This document shows, piece by piece, positions 10,571-19,970 of a stretch of 64,000 nt of DNA (the stretch's first letter is position 1; every line of letters starts with the position of its first letter). The notes under the pieces are model-generated. The model had not been told where the DNA came from and did not search any database. It worked only from the letters and a program-made list of their open reading frames with translations. The position numbers and the translations under genes were made by a program. Source of the DNA: Candidatus Poribacteria bacterium (GTDB lineage: Bacteria; Poribacteria; WGA-4E; WGA-3G); NCBI GenBank assembly GCA_022821495.1, contig JAJEDN010000056.1:41628-105627 (forward strand). Direction: 5' to 3'.

Positions 10571-10708
10571 GAGACTCCAAAAGCATATGACAAAATTATC
10601 AAGAGCATCCCATAGCTATGGGTGTGTAAAGTTTTTGTCAAAACCTGCTGACCACTATGCTAATAACGCGTAAATTATACTGGCTATCCTTATACTCTAT
10701 CCATCCGA

Positions 10709-11419
10709 CTATTGTAGAATAAAATTTCTGTTTTCATCAAATGCAGGAATTGCTCGGGCATCTAATCCAAAAGCGGCATACACGTCTTTCACTAAATCGT
10801 AAGCTACATGGTCAGGGATAAAATTGTTGCAAGTCCACCCTTCAGAATGAATGGGAGTCGACCTTTCGTACACACCTCTCTCATCCAAGAATGCACCGAA
10901 CGTAGGATAGGTAGGCGGTCCCTCTGGCAACGCATACCCTGTGATATTATGGTAGTTCTGTTGTATGAATACGTCGGATTCAATACCAGACTCGTCGTAT
11001 ATTGACTTCACTAATCGCATGAATGAGACAGGAAATTCAATCACTACATACGGATACAACCATTTTACAGAATTAGGAATTGCGAATTGTGGGGAACCCC
11101 ATCCCCTTTGGAACTGGACATTAATAGGACACCGGACTTCAAAATATCCATCCTTTAGCAAGGTAATTTGACCCCCTGTTATATTGCGTCCGTTTATGCC
11201 CTCTTCCAATTGATACACTTCTTTTTCCCATAGTCCTGTAACACCAAAACCAGCCCAACGTTTATTTGGTGGATTATACAAAATATCGCGTATACGTTGA
11301 TCTTCAGTAGATACAACATTCTGATTGGATTCATTCGGTGCCGCGAAGATACGATAATACGGTTGGTTGGATATAGCCTTAAGAAAAGAAGAATTATATT
11401 TTGACAAAAGTGAATTCAT
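10709..11419 (-). CDS. Protein of unknown function paired with an AlbA_2 ATP-binding protein
   Basis: 236-aa ORF whose start overlaps the stop of the next ORF; no family recognised. Confidence 0.5.
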   Translation of the reverse strand: MNSLLSKYNSSFLKAISNQPYYRIFAAPNESNQNVVSTEDQRIRDILYNPPNKRWAGFGVTGLWEKEVYQLEEGINGRNITGGQITLLKDGYFEVRCPINVQFQRGWGSPQFAIPNSVKWLYPYVVIEFPVSFMRLVKSIYDESGIESDVFIQQNYHNITGYALPEGPPTYPTFGAFLDERGVYERSTPIHSEGWTCNNFIPDHVAYDLVKDVYAAFGLDARAIPAFDENRNFILQ

Positions 11420-12018
11420 TTGTTCCCTCCAATTTCCTTTAAAATATTTGTTGTTTGACTTTCAATTCTGTCCAATTGTCCCCTAATATCATCCATAGAT
11501 GGCAGCTGATGTCGTGCCAAAAGATCGGGAATGAACTCCTCTATCTGAAATTCTTTTGTAGTATCTCCATACCGCTTCACAAAGTTGAGCGTCCCTCTCG
11601 AATTAAAACCATGGGGACGATTTTCACTAAAAGGAATATGTATGATTATAAGGTTGACATCCTCGTCCGACAATCTCAATTTATGTGGTTTTACCTCTAA
11701 TTTTGCGATTCGTGGAACTATATGTTGGTGGCAAGTGTTATAGATACTCTCAGCTTTTCTTTCTGTATCAGGGATGTCGACAAATCTTTGTGCAATTTTG
11801 TTTTCTTCATGAACACCAATAAGGATATATCCTCCCTCAGCATTAGCCATCGCGGTAACATCTTTGCATATCTCACGTTTATACTTCTCGCCGTCAGTTC
11901 TGTATCCTTCGTAGTGCCTCTCCTTGAAATCAATCCATAAATTTTCTTCTTCGTTACCAATTAGATTTATCAAATCCTGGTCCTTAATATCAGATATCTG
12001 TCTATTATCAAATATCAT
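11416..12018 (-). CDS. AlbA_2 (divergent AAA-4) domain ATP-binding protein
   Basis: ENLWIDFKERHYEGYRTDGEKYKREICKDVTAMANAEGGYILIGVHEENKI is a typical AlbA_2 motif. Confidence 0.75.
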   Translation of the reverse strand: MIFDNRQISDIKDQDLINLIGNEEENLWIDFKERHYEGYRTDGEKYKREICKDVTAMANAEGGYILIGVHEENKIAQRFVDIPDTERKAESIYNTCHQHIVPRIAKLEVKPHKLRLSDEDVNLIIIHIPFSENRPHGFNSRGTLNFVKRYGDTTKEFQIEEFIPDLLARHQLPSMDDIRGQLDRIESQTTNILKEIGGNK

Positions 12019-12296
12019 TTGCTAATACCTACTCAACTGTGAAAACAAAACCTTGATTCAGTCCTTGTGTGATTCTACGTTGATGTCCTCATTCTGCTTC
12101 GGTACGTATTACATTTTCTTACCAATAATGAGCGAATTAAAGCATCATCTCAATTTTCCTTATTTACCCAACCATGTAGTATACTATGGTATATTCGTAG
12201 CGCGACACTTCTGTCCCTCGCGAACTTAACTTTTAGGACAAAACTTAAAATCAAGTTAATAGGTATTAGCCTTTTTCAGTGGACATAGCACTCATA

Positions 12297-13028
12297 TCAG
12301 TTACCGCTACTTGGTACTTGTTCGATGATACGGTCTGCGAGCCGCGAGAAAGGTAGACTCTGAAGATAAACAGTGCCAGTCCCTTGCAGCGTTGCGAGGA
12401 AAAGTCCCTCACCGCCAAAGAACATTGATTTTAAACCTTTTACCATTTCAATGTTGTAGTCAACACTGGACGAGAAAGCAACAAGACAACCGGTGTCAAC
12501 ACGGAGTGTCTCGTTGTTGAGTTCCTTTTTGATCACTGACCCACCAGCATGCACAAAAGCCATGCCATCGCCACGTAGGTGCTGCAGGATAAAGCCCTCA
12601 CCACCAAAAAAACCGGTCCCCAATCTACGTGAGAAGGCAATATCAAGTTCGGTACCCAAGGCAGCGCAGAGGAAGGCATCTTTCTGACAGAGCAACTCTC
12701 CGCCCATTTGTGCCAGATTAATGGGGAGAATATGTCCAGGATAGGGCGCGGCGAAAGCCACGCGTCTCTTACTGTTGCTTGTGTTGGTGAAGTGCGTCAA
12801 AAACAACGACTCACCGCTAAGCGCGCGTTTACCGGCACTCAGCAGTTTGCCCATCAAACCTGCGTCTTGATTTGAACCGTCACCCATCTTTGCCTCATAG
12901 ACAATGTCATCCTCCATCCAGTTCATAGCACCCGCTTCTGCAATGATGGTCTCGCCTCTGTCGAGTTCAACTTCGACAACTTGCATATCGTTACCGAAGA
13001 TTTCATAATCTACTTCATGACTCTGCAT
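12297..13028 (-). CDS. TIGR00266 / AIM24 family protein
   Basis: [84 protein letters not shown]. Confidence 0.85.
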   Translation of the reverse strand: MQSHEVDYEIFGNDMQVVEVELDRGETIIAEAGAMNWMEDDIVYEAKMGDGSNQDAGLMGKLLSAGKRALSGESLFLTHFTNTSNSKRRVAFAAPYPGHILPINLAQMGGELLCQKDAFLCAALGTELDIAFSRRLGTGFFGGEGFILQHLRGDGMAFVHAGGSVIKKELNNETLRVDTGCLVAFSSSVDYNIEMVKGLKSMFFGGEGLFLATLQGTGTVYLQSLPFSRLADRIIEQVPSSGN

Positions 13029-13333
13029 TATTGTCTTCTTCCTTTTTAACTTTTATTAAATGATGTTATAGCAGGCGAAAACCCTATAATCGCACTGCGT
13101 TTTTATGTAAAAATGATAACACATTTAACGGAAACCTTCAAGAAAAATCAATCTCTCAACAGGGTTATTTAGTTCTCAGTTTTTTCGTCCAATTTTCGAC
13201 CCCCAGGCCCCGCAGGTGCGGTTTGGAACCAGGGCTCCCACCCGTTACTGGGAAGGGACACCGGACTTAAAAAAGAAGATTCAAAAATTTAGAAAATCCG
13301 ATAATTTATCTAAAACTAAATCGTCCAGATCTC

Positions 13334-14323
13334 TCAATCGTTCCCATTTTCGGCTTGATTTAAGACATTTACCTCAGCTCCATTCTGTTGGGTACGCAAG
13401 GCTTCGAGTTCGGTGCGAAAAGTCGGCATGTCCCTGATTCTCATCGCCCCAATAGAACTAATGGCAGGACTGTAAGCACTTGCTCCCGATCCTCCAACAA
13501 ACAGGGCAACATGTTTCTGAATGCCGCGCCGAAGTTTTCGTAATTCATTCGCCAAGTGTGGATCATCTGTTGGGTAAATGATACTCAATCCAATCGCCTT
13601 TGCCCCATTTTGCACCGCACACCCTACAATTTCTTCAGCCGGCAGGTTGGGTCCGAGATAGGTAACTTGCCACCCTTGTGCAGCTGCGGTTGTTCCCGCA
13701 ATTAATGCACCGATTTCGTGGTGCTGACCGCGTGGTGTCGCAATCACTAAGTTTGGCATTGAGGAGGACACATCAAATCCTTGGCAGATGTTGCCCAATA
13801 ACGTCCGGACAACCGCCGTGGCAAGATGTTCGTGGGCAATCCGCAAACTTCCGGATTTCCACTGGTCACCAATTTCCTGCATCAGCGGTACGATCAACTT
13901 TTCGAGGAAAATAGGCTGACTAAAGGCGACTGACGCAGCGAAGAGTGTCGATTCGAGCGCTTGCGCCTGAAACTGCTTAACCGCTGTGATGCAAGAAGCG
14001 ATATAAAAACGGAGGGAGGTTTCTTGTGAGACAACTTCTGTCTCGATTTCGGAAGGCTGCACAATCGTCCCCGCTGTTCCAATGAGTTCCAAAAGTGCTT
14101 CGGTCGGTAGGTGTGCTATGCGTCCAATGCTATGTCCCGCCTCGGTTGCCAGACGAAGCAACGTGAGTCGCGATATATCAGCATCGGAATAGAGACGACG
14201 ATTCGTTTCGGTGCGCAGCGGTGTAACCACAGCGTATCGTTTTTCCCATGCCCGAATGGTGAATTGTGTTAAGCCTGTCTGGGTAGCAACGGTTTTAATA
14301 CCGTGTTTGTGTTCGTCCGTCAT
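13334..14323 (-). CDS. carH: MerR-family regulator with cobalamin-binding domain (CarH/LitR-like)
   Basis: MerR HTH (IKTVATQTGLTQFTIRAWEKRYAVVTPLRTETNRRLYSDADISRL), B12-binding helper and Rossmann parts (WKSGSLRIAHEHLATAVVRTLLG, ATPRGQHHEIGALIAGTTAAAQGWQVTYLGPNLPAEEI). Start set at MTDEHKHG because the annotated 14392 start overlaps the predicted -35 box. Confidence 0.82.
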   Translation of the reverse strand: MTDEHKHGIKTVATQTGLTQFTIRAWEKRYAVVTPLRTETNRRLYSDADISRLTLLRLATEAGHSIGRIAHLPTEALLELIGTAGTIVQPSEIETEVVSQETSLRFYIASCITAVKQFQAQALESTLFAASVAFSQPIFLEKLIVPLMQEIGDQWKSGSLRIAHEHLATAVVRTLLGNICQGFDVSSSMPNLVIATPRGQHHEIGALIAGTTAAAQGWQVTYLGPNLPAEEIVGCAVQNGAKAIGLSIIYPTDDPHLANELRKLRRGIQKHVALFVGGSGASAYSPAISSIGAMRIRDMPTFRTELEALRTQQNGAEVNVLNQAENGND

Positions 14324-14363
14324 GAACGTTCCTCTTATTTTTTTCCGTGTTATCTTCCAATTT

Positions 14364-14392
14364 AATATAACATTACGTATATCGTTTGTCAA
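14364..14392 (-). promoter_or_regulatory. Predicted sigma70-type promoter of carH
   Basis: Minus strand TTGACA - 17 nt - TATATT; flanked by TnnACA direct repeats (TAGACA, TTGACA) 12 bp apart. Confidence 0.6.
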
Positions 14393-14548
14393 TAATTTTG
14401 TCTAAATATCAAAATTAAGCGGAGATTAAACCTTAATTTTTTCTGAAATATATGTTTTTAGTGGATTCTGATAGCGTGTATTTATCTTATCGCACGACAT
14501 AATTTCTATACAAAATATGAATTAATGTAAAATTGTATAAAATATTTG

Positions 14549-14577
14549 TTGACAAATTATAGACAATATGTAATAAT
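14549..14577 (+). promoter_or_regulatory. Predicted promoter/operator upstream of idi and the carotenoid cluster
   Basis: TTGACA (14549-14554) - 17 nt - AATAAT; second TnnACA repeat (TAGACA, 14560-14565) exactly 11 bp from the first. Confidence 0.55.
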
Positions 14578-14685
14578 ATTATACATAATGATTCTCGCAC
14601 CAATTTAACCTGAAAAATCATACCCATCGCGGTTAGACAACAGATGGGTTGATAAAACACAACCGATATGAAGGAATAAATATAA

Positions 14686-15234
14686 ATGATACAAGAGCAT
14701 GTAATACTTGTTGACCACAACGGGAAAGAGATCGGTACAGAAGAAAAGATACAAGCGCATCGAGAGGGTAAACTGCACCGCGCCTTTTCAATCTTCGTCT
14801 TCAATACTTTAGATGAAGTCTTACTTCAGAAAAGGGCATCGACAAAATATCATTCCGGTGGACTGTGGACAAATACCTGCTGTAGTCATCCACGACCGGG
14901 GGAAAATCATCATTATGCGGCGAGGCGGCGGCTCCATGAGGAGATGGGTCTCAAGTGTGAGTTAGAGGAACTTTTCAGTTTTATTTATCACGTTAAACTC
15001 AACGATGATTTATTTGAGCATGAATTAGATTGCGTCTTTGTTGGTTGTTATGACGGGCAGCCTGTACCTAATCCAGACGAAGTTGACGATTGGAAATGGA
15101 TGAATATAGGGACGCTGAAACAGGACGTCCGAAAAAATCCCCAAAATTATACATACTGGTTCAAATTAGTACTGGATCGCGTTATTAAACAGTATCCAGG
15201 ATTTACGCAAACTCCCGCAGGCGAGGTTTCTTGA
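14686..15234 (+). CDS. idi: Isopentenyl-diphosphate delta-isomerase, type I (Nudix)
   Basis: EHVILVDHNGKEIGTEEKIQAH; LWTNTCCSHPRPGE; RRLHEEMGL. The last residues (PGFTQTPAGEVS*) overlap a repeat element. Confidence 0.92.
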   Translation: MIQEHVILVDHNGKEIGTEEKIQAHREGKLHRAFSIFVFNTLDEVLLQKRASTKYHSGGLWTNTCCSHPRPGENHHYAARRRLHEEMGLKCELEELFSFIYHVKLNDDLFEHELDCVFVGCYDGQPVPNPDEVDDWKWMNIGTLKQDVRKNPQNYTYWFKLVLDRVIKQYPGFTQTPAGEVS

Positions 15235-15294
15235 GGAAACACCGAAGCAAAACACCTCGCCTGCAGCACATAATGGGAAAATTGCGTAAGTCCT
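15198..15294. repeat. Small inverted-repeat element (AGGATTTACGCA / TGCGTAAGTCCT) overlapping the idi 3' end
   Basis: TIRs at 15198-15209 and 15283-15294; internal hairpin GCAGGCGAGGT...ACCTCGCCTGC. Confidence 0.7.
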
Positions 15295-15321
15295 AACAGT
15301 ATTAAAAAGTCGGATCGCACG

Positions 15322-15900
15322 ATGAAACTTAGTCAATTTATCTATACAAATCTTATAGTGGCAACTCTTTTTTTCTTCTGTGCCAATAGTGCTGCGGTTG
15401 ACCAGCCGGTAGAAGAAATGTTGAAAAATGCGCGCAAGCAATTTTATGCTGCGATTGAAGACAAAAATCAGATTGAACCGACAATCAAGCTATTTAATCA
15501 AATTACACAAGTGGAGCCAGAATACGCTGGTCGGACGCAGGTTTACATAGGCGCACTTGTTGCGCTCAACGGGAAGCACGCATTTTTTCCACACACCAAA
15601 CTCAAGTGGGCAAGGCGCGGTTTAGCAATCATGGATAGCGGTTTGAAGAAAAGTCCAACCGACATTGAAGCATTGTTCATTCACGGGACAACCTGCTATC
15701 ACCTCCCCTTCTTCTTCAGACGGGGGGATGATGCACAGCGCAACTTCAGAAAAATTATCAAATTGATGCCACAGCTGATGGATGCTTACGACCCGAAGTT
15801 AATCACAAATGTCGTTCAATTCTTGATCGAAAACGCGAAACTAACAGATGAAGAGAAAACATATTTAAAAGTCGTCAGGCATCAGTACGGTTTTCTATGA
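15322..15900 (+). CDS. Secreted/periplasmic TPR-like hypothetical protein
   Basis: N-terminal signal-like segment; helical repeat character; sits inside the carotenoid cluster. Confidence 0.5.
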   Translation: MKLSQFIYTNLIVATLFFFCANSAAVDQPVEEMLKNARKQFYAAIEDKNQIEPTIKLFNQITQVEPEYAGRTQVYIGALVALNGKHAFFPHTKLKWARRGLAIMDSGLKKSPTDIEALFIHGTTCYHLPFFFRRGDDAQRNFRKIIKLMPQLMDAYDPKLITNVVQFLIENAKLTDEEKTYLKVVRHQYGFL

Positions 15901-16022
15901 AAACCTGTCAGCACTCAGTCAAGAGGTGTTGTGGTTAATCATAAACCTCTTTAACTGACAACTGACAACTAATAACTGAAAGATTTTTTCGCAGAAAAAA
16001 TCGTACTGATAACTATAAAACA

Positions 16023-16742
16023 ATGAAATTTGAATATCTCTTGTTTAATCTCATTGTCATTATTGGACCTGTAGTCCTCCAATTCAACCGCGAAATTAAG
16101 CACATTTCGCAGTGGCGAGTGAAATTGCTGACGAACGGGGTCGTCATGATTCCATACATTATATGGGATGCGTTTGTCACAGGTTCACATTGGCAGTTCA
16201 ACAAAGCATATACACTTGACTTCCGATTGTTGGGTTTGCCGATTGAGGAGTGGCTCTTTTTTATCACAGTTCCGTTTGGGTGCCTGTTGGTGTGGGAAAC
16301 ATTACCGGACGCGAGGCTATCAGCGCAGCTGAGACCGCTTCGGCATGTCAGAACAGTTTTATACGCGACGCTGCCGATCGGTATATGGGTTTTCACCACA
16401 GGTAGACAGTACACTGGATTGGTACTATGTTGCTTTGGACTCGTTGGACTGGCGGATACTTTGTTAAGAACTAACCTGCTCCTACAACCGAAGACATATC
16501 TCTATCTCGCTATTGTCGCGGGTTTGATTTTGGTGTTCAACGGTTACCTCACAGCGCGACCGGTTGTTCTCTATGGTGAAGCGTATCAGAGCGGTTACCG
16601 GATTCTAACGATACCTGTTGAGGATTTCGGATACGGATTCACACTAACGCTCTTCAACGCAATACTCTATGAGAAGCAGGTCGCTTATCGGCGATTACGC
16701 CGCAAAATTGAAGGTGGTTCGACATGGAAAATAAGCGTGTAG
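16023..16742 (+). CDS. Lycopene cyclase domain-containing protein (CrtYcd-like, two fused domains)
   Basis: MKFEYLLFNLIVIIGPVVLQF; YIIWDAFVTGSHWQFNKAYTLDFRLLGLPIEEWLFFITVPFGCLLVWE; second PVEDFGYGFTLTLFNAILYE. Confidence 0.85.
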   Translation: MKFEYLLFNLIVIIGPVVLQFNREIKHISQWRVKLLTNGVVMIPYIIWDAFVTGSHWQFNKAYTLDFRLLGLPIEEWLFFITVPFGCLLVWETLPDARLSAQLRPLRHVRTVLYATLPIGIWVFTTGRQYTGLVLCCFGLVGLADTLLRTNLLLQPKTYLYLAIVAGLILVFNGYLTARPVVLYGEAYQSGYRILTIPVEDFGYGFTLTLFNAILYEKQVAYRRLRRKIEGGSTWKISV

Positions 16743-18319
16743 CAGTCATCGGAGGTGGACTTGGCGCATTAAGTGGAGCAATTCGTCTCGCACAGTTGGG
16801 ATTCTCTGTCCAACTATTTGAGAAGAATCCAAAAATCGGAGGGAAGGTCAACGAAGTCGTTTTGGAGAACTACCGGTTTGATACCGGCGCATCTCTGTTG
16901 ACGATGCCCTTTGTCATTGATGAATTGTTCGATTTTGCTGGCTTCAAGCGGTCAGATTATCTCGATTTTGTGCCACTTGACCCGATATGTCGATATTTCT
17001 TCCCAGACGGTTCAATGATGGACGCAAGCGCAGATAAACGGAAGATGGAAACCGCTATTGCGGAGCTCTCGCCGAATGATGTGAAGGCATACAAACGGTT
17101 CTTGAAATATGCAGAACGTATTCACGATCTAACCGCCGAAATCTTTATGTTTACACCGATCCATGAATTCAGCAAGCTCATGCAACCTCGGTATTTTCGG
17201 ACACTCTTCAGGCTGCATCAAATTGATCCGTTTCGGACGGTTCACCAGAGTGTGTCCCGTTTTTTCTCTGACCCGCGCCTCGTCCAACTTTTTGACCGTT
17301 ACGCCACTTACAACGGTTCGGATCCGTTTCAAGCACCGGCGACCCTAAATATAATTCCGTATATTGAATACGGATTGGGCGGGTATTACATCAAAGGTGG
17401 CATATATCGTTTAGTTGAAGCATTGGAAGCACTCGCCCGTGAGCGAGGTGTCCAGATTTATACCGCCGCTGAGGTTGAACGCATCTGCCGTGTTGGTAAA
17501 CGGGTCAATGGGGTACAAGTTAACGGGGAGACGGTTGATGCCGATTATGTACTGTGTGGTGCGGATGCTGTCGTTGCATATCACGAATTGATTTTGACCA
17601 AGAACGCGGCACCAAAACCGAGAACGCGATTTCAGATATTTAGAAATGTGCGCGCGTTCTCGGTTTTATCAATGCTGAAAGCACGCGTTCTTGGTCAAGG
17701 ACATCAGCACCAACGCGAAAAGGTAAATCAATTGGAACCCTCGCTATCGGGGATGGTATTCCTTTGGGGACTTAAGGGAAAGCACCCAAAGTTAGCACAT
17801 CACAACATTATCTTTTCCAGCGATTACAATACGGAATTTAGACAAATTTTCAAACATCAGCGAGCGCCAGATGACCCAACGATCTACATCGCTATAACAA
17901 GCAAAGCAGATGCAGCACATGCCCCAGTTGATGGCGAAAATTGGTTTGTGTTGTTGAACATGCCGTATTTGGCACCCGGACAGATGTGGAAAAAAGAAAA
18001 AGTTCGGATGCGAACAGTTGTTCTGAATAGATTAAAGCAGCTCGGTTTTGACATCGCGGATCAGATTGAGGTGGAGCAGGTCTACACACCCGAGGATTTC
18101 GCGAAACTTTACGCCAGCAATCGAGGAAGTATCTACGGTGTGTCGTCGAATAGCAAAACCACTGCGTTCAAGCGTCTACCGAACCGAAGTCGTCTCTTGA
18201 AAGGGCTTTACTTTGCAGGGGGTTCAGTACATCCAGGCGGCGGAATTCCATTGGTCATGTTATCTGGAAAAATGGCGGCGACATTAATCGCTGAAAATCA
18301 CAAATCGAAGGACTTGTAA
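16724..18319 (+). CDS. Phytoene desaturase family protein (CrtI-type) with in-frame palindromic insertions
   Basis: VAVIGGGLGALSGAIRLAQLGFSVQLFEKNPKIGGKVNEV; LEPSLSGMVFLWGLKGKHPKLAHHNIIFSSDY; GLYFAGGSVHPGGGIPLVMLSGKMAA. Confidence 0.9.
   Translation: MENKRVAVIGGGLGALSGAIRLAQLGFSVQLFEKNPKIGGKVNEVVLENYRFDTGASLLTMPFVIDELFDFAGFKRSDYLDFVPLDPICRYFFPDGSMMDASADKRKMETAIAELSPNDVKAYKRFLKYAERIHDLTAEIFMFTPIHEFSKLMQPRYFRTLFRLHQIDPFRTVHQSVSRFFSDPRLVQLFDRYATYNGSDPFQAPATLNIIPYIEYGLGGYYIKGGIYRLVEALEALARERGVQIYTAAEVERICRVGKRVNGVQVNGETVDADYVLCGADAVVAYHELILTKNAAPKPRTRFQIFRNVRAFSVLSMLKARVLGQGHQHQREKVNQLEPSLSGMVFLWGLKGKHPKLAHHNIIFSSDYNTEFRQIFKHQRAPDDPTIYIAITSKADAAHAPVDGENWFVLLNMPYLAPGQMWKKEKVRMRTVVLNRLKQLGFDIADQIEVEQVYTPEDFAKLYASNRGSIYGVSSNSKTTAFKRLPNRSRLLKGLYFAGGSVHPGGGIPLVMLSGKMAATLIAENHKSKDL
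17594..17698. repeat. In-frame nested palindromic element in the first crtI-type gene (105 bp outer, 54 bp inner)
   Basis: Outer 15-bp IR TTGACCAAGAACGCG (17594-17608)/CGCGTTCTTGGTCAA (17684-17698); inner 15-bp IR AAAACCGAGAACGCG (17614-17628)/CGCGTTCTCGGTTTT (17653-17667). Confidence 0.9.
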
Positions 18320-18321
18320 TT

Positions 18322-19866
18322 ATGGAGGCTATAAGACGGAAAATTGTCATCATCGGTTCAGGATTTGGAGGACTCGCAGCAGCGATTCGACTGCAAGCCA
18401 AAGGCATGCAGGTCACGCTTCTGGAGAAGAACGCGAAAGTTGGTGGTCACGCGTCTCAACTCGTTAAGGACGGCTACACTTTCGATATGGGACCCTCAAT
18501 CATCACCGCACCCGATTTGATTCAACGTCTCTTTGAATGTGCCGGTACGCGGATGGAAGATTACCTCGATTTGGTAAAACTCGATCCGTTCTATCGTATC
18601 TATTTCCATGACGGCGCGTCTTTCGACTATACAGATGACAGCGAACAGATGAAACGGCAGATGGCGCAATTCAGCAAGAAGGACGCTAACAACTACGACC
18701 GTTTCATGGCGCACACATGCCACCTCTACGATGCTGTCATCACGGACGGGTTAGGCGCGACCGCATTTGACCTGCCGACGATGCTCGGTTTTCTGCCACG
18801 TGCGTTACGGCTTCAGGCACTGATGCCGGCTTACGATTTCGTTAAAAGATATTTCGACGACCCACGCCACCGTTTTACGTTCTCATTTCATCCGCTGTTT
18901 ATAGGCGGCAATCCATTCCGAGCACCGGCTGTCTACTTAATGATTCCGTATCTCGAAAAAACGGGGGGTGTCTGGTTCTGTAAAGGTGGCATGTATAGTC
19001 TCGTGCGCGCGTTGGAAAATGTGTTCAAGCAACTCGGGGGTACCGTCGAAACTGAGGCAGAAGTTGAACGGATCGTTGTCGAAAATCGGCGCGCAAAGGG
19101 TGTGCTGGCGAAAGTTAACCAAGAACGCGACTCCGATATAAATGTTAAAGGCACGCGTTCTTGGTTAAAATTTTACGAAGCAGATGGCGTTATCTCCAAC
19201 GCAGACCTGGCACACACCTATGGTGAACTTATCAAGCCTGAACATCGGAGGAAATGGTCTGACAAGAAACTCAGAAAAACGCAGTATTCGATGAGTGCTT
19301 TCCTACTCTACCTCGGTGTTCGGAAAAAATATCCCCAACTGAAGCATCACACCCTTATTCTTTCTGAGAGATACAAAGGATTAATAGATGATATTTTTGA
19401 CAATAAGGTGCTTCCAGACGATTTTTCGATGTATCTCCACATTCCGTCGCAGACCGATCCGACAATGGCACCGGAAGGTTGTGAGAGCATGTACGTCCTG
19501 ATTCCAGTGCCGAATTTGGAGAGCGGCGTCAACTGGGAAAAGACAAAGAAAATATACACAGACAAGGTGTTAACTTTCTTGGAAAACGACTTCGGACTGA
19601 CGGACTTAAGGCGTTCAATCGAAGTACTTGAAATGTTCACACCTTCAGATTTCAAAAAACAACGCAACAACCATCTCGGCAGCGCATGGGGCGTTGAGCC
19701 AAAACTGACACAAACAGCATATTTTCGACCAAGTAATCGAAGTGAAGATATAAAAAATCTCTACTTTGTCGGGGCGAGCACACACCCTGGAGCAGGCGTG
19801 CCGGGTGTGCTGCTAACAGCGGAAACGACGATAAAACTCATCGTCAAAGATTTGAACAAGGAGTAA
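18322..19866 (+). CDS. Phytoene desaturase family protein (CrtI-type), second paralog
   Basis: IVIIGSGFGGLAAAIRLQAKGMQVTLLEKNAKVGGHASQL; GGVWFCKGGMYSLVRALE; NLYFVGASTHPGAGVPGVLLTAETT. Confidence 0.9.
   Translation: MEAIRRKIVIIGSGFGGLAAAIRLQAKGMQVTLLEKNAKVGGHASQLVKDGYTFDMGPSIITAPDLIQRLFECAGTRMEDYLDLVKLDPFYRIYFHDGASFDYTDDSEQMKRQMAQFSKKDANNYDRFMAHTCHLYDAVITDGLGATAFDLPTMLGFLPRALRLQALMPAYDFVKRYFDDPRHRFTFSFHPLFIGGNPFRAPAVYLMIPYLEKTGGVWFCKGGMYSLVRALENVFKQLGGTVETEAEVERIVVENRRAKGVLAKVNQERDSDINVKGTRSWLKFYEADGVISNADLAHTYGELIKPEHRRKWSDKKLRKTQYSMSAFLLYLGVRKKYPQLKHHTLILSERYKGLIDDIFDNKVLPDDFSMYLHIPSQTDPTMAPEGCESMYVLIPVPNLESGVNWEKTKKIYTDKVLTFLENDFGLTDLRRSIEVLEMFTPSDFKKQRNNHLGSAWGVEPKLTQTAYFRPSNRSEDIKNLYFVGASTHPGAGVPGVLLTAETTIKLIVKDLNKE
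19115..19168. repeat. 54-bp in-frame palindromic element in the second crtI-type gene
   Basis: 15-bp perfect IR TTAACCAAGAACGCG (19115-19129)/CGCGTTCTTGGTTAA (19154-19168), 24-bp centre; 54 bp = 18 codons. Confidence 0.9.
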
Positions 19867-19875
19867 TTTCCAGGC

Positions 19876-19939
19876 CCCGGTAGGTTCGATTTTGCGGCGT
19901 ACTCGCCCAAATGCGACGTGCATTCCTAACCGAACCGGG
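19876..19939. repeat. GGTAGGTTCG...CTAACCGAACCGGG hairpin family, copy interrupted by about 37 bp
   Basis: Arms match the intact copies at 56364-56393 and 59309-59338. Confidence 0.6.
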
Positions 19940-19970
19940 TTCTAAGCAAAATTTTAGCGGAGGATATATC

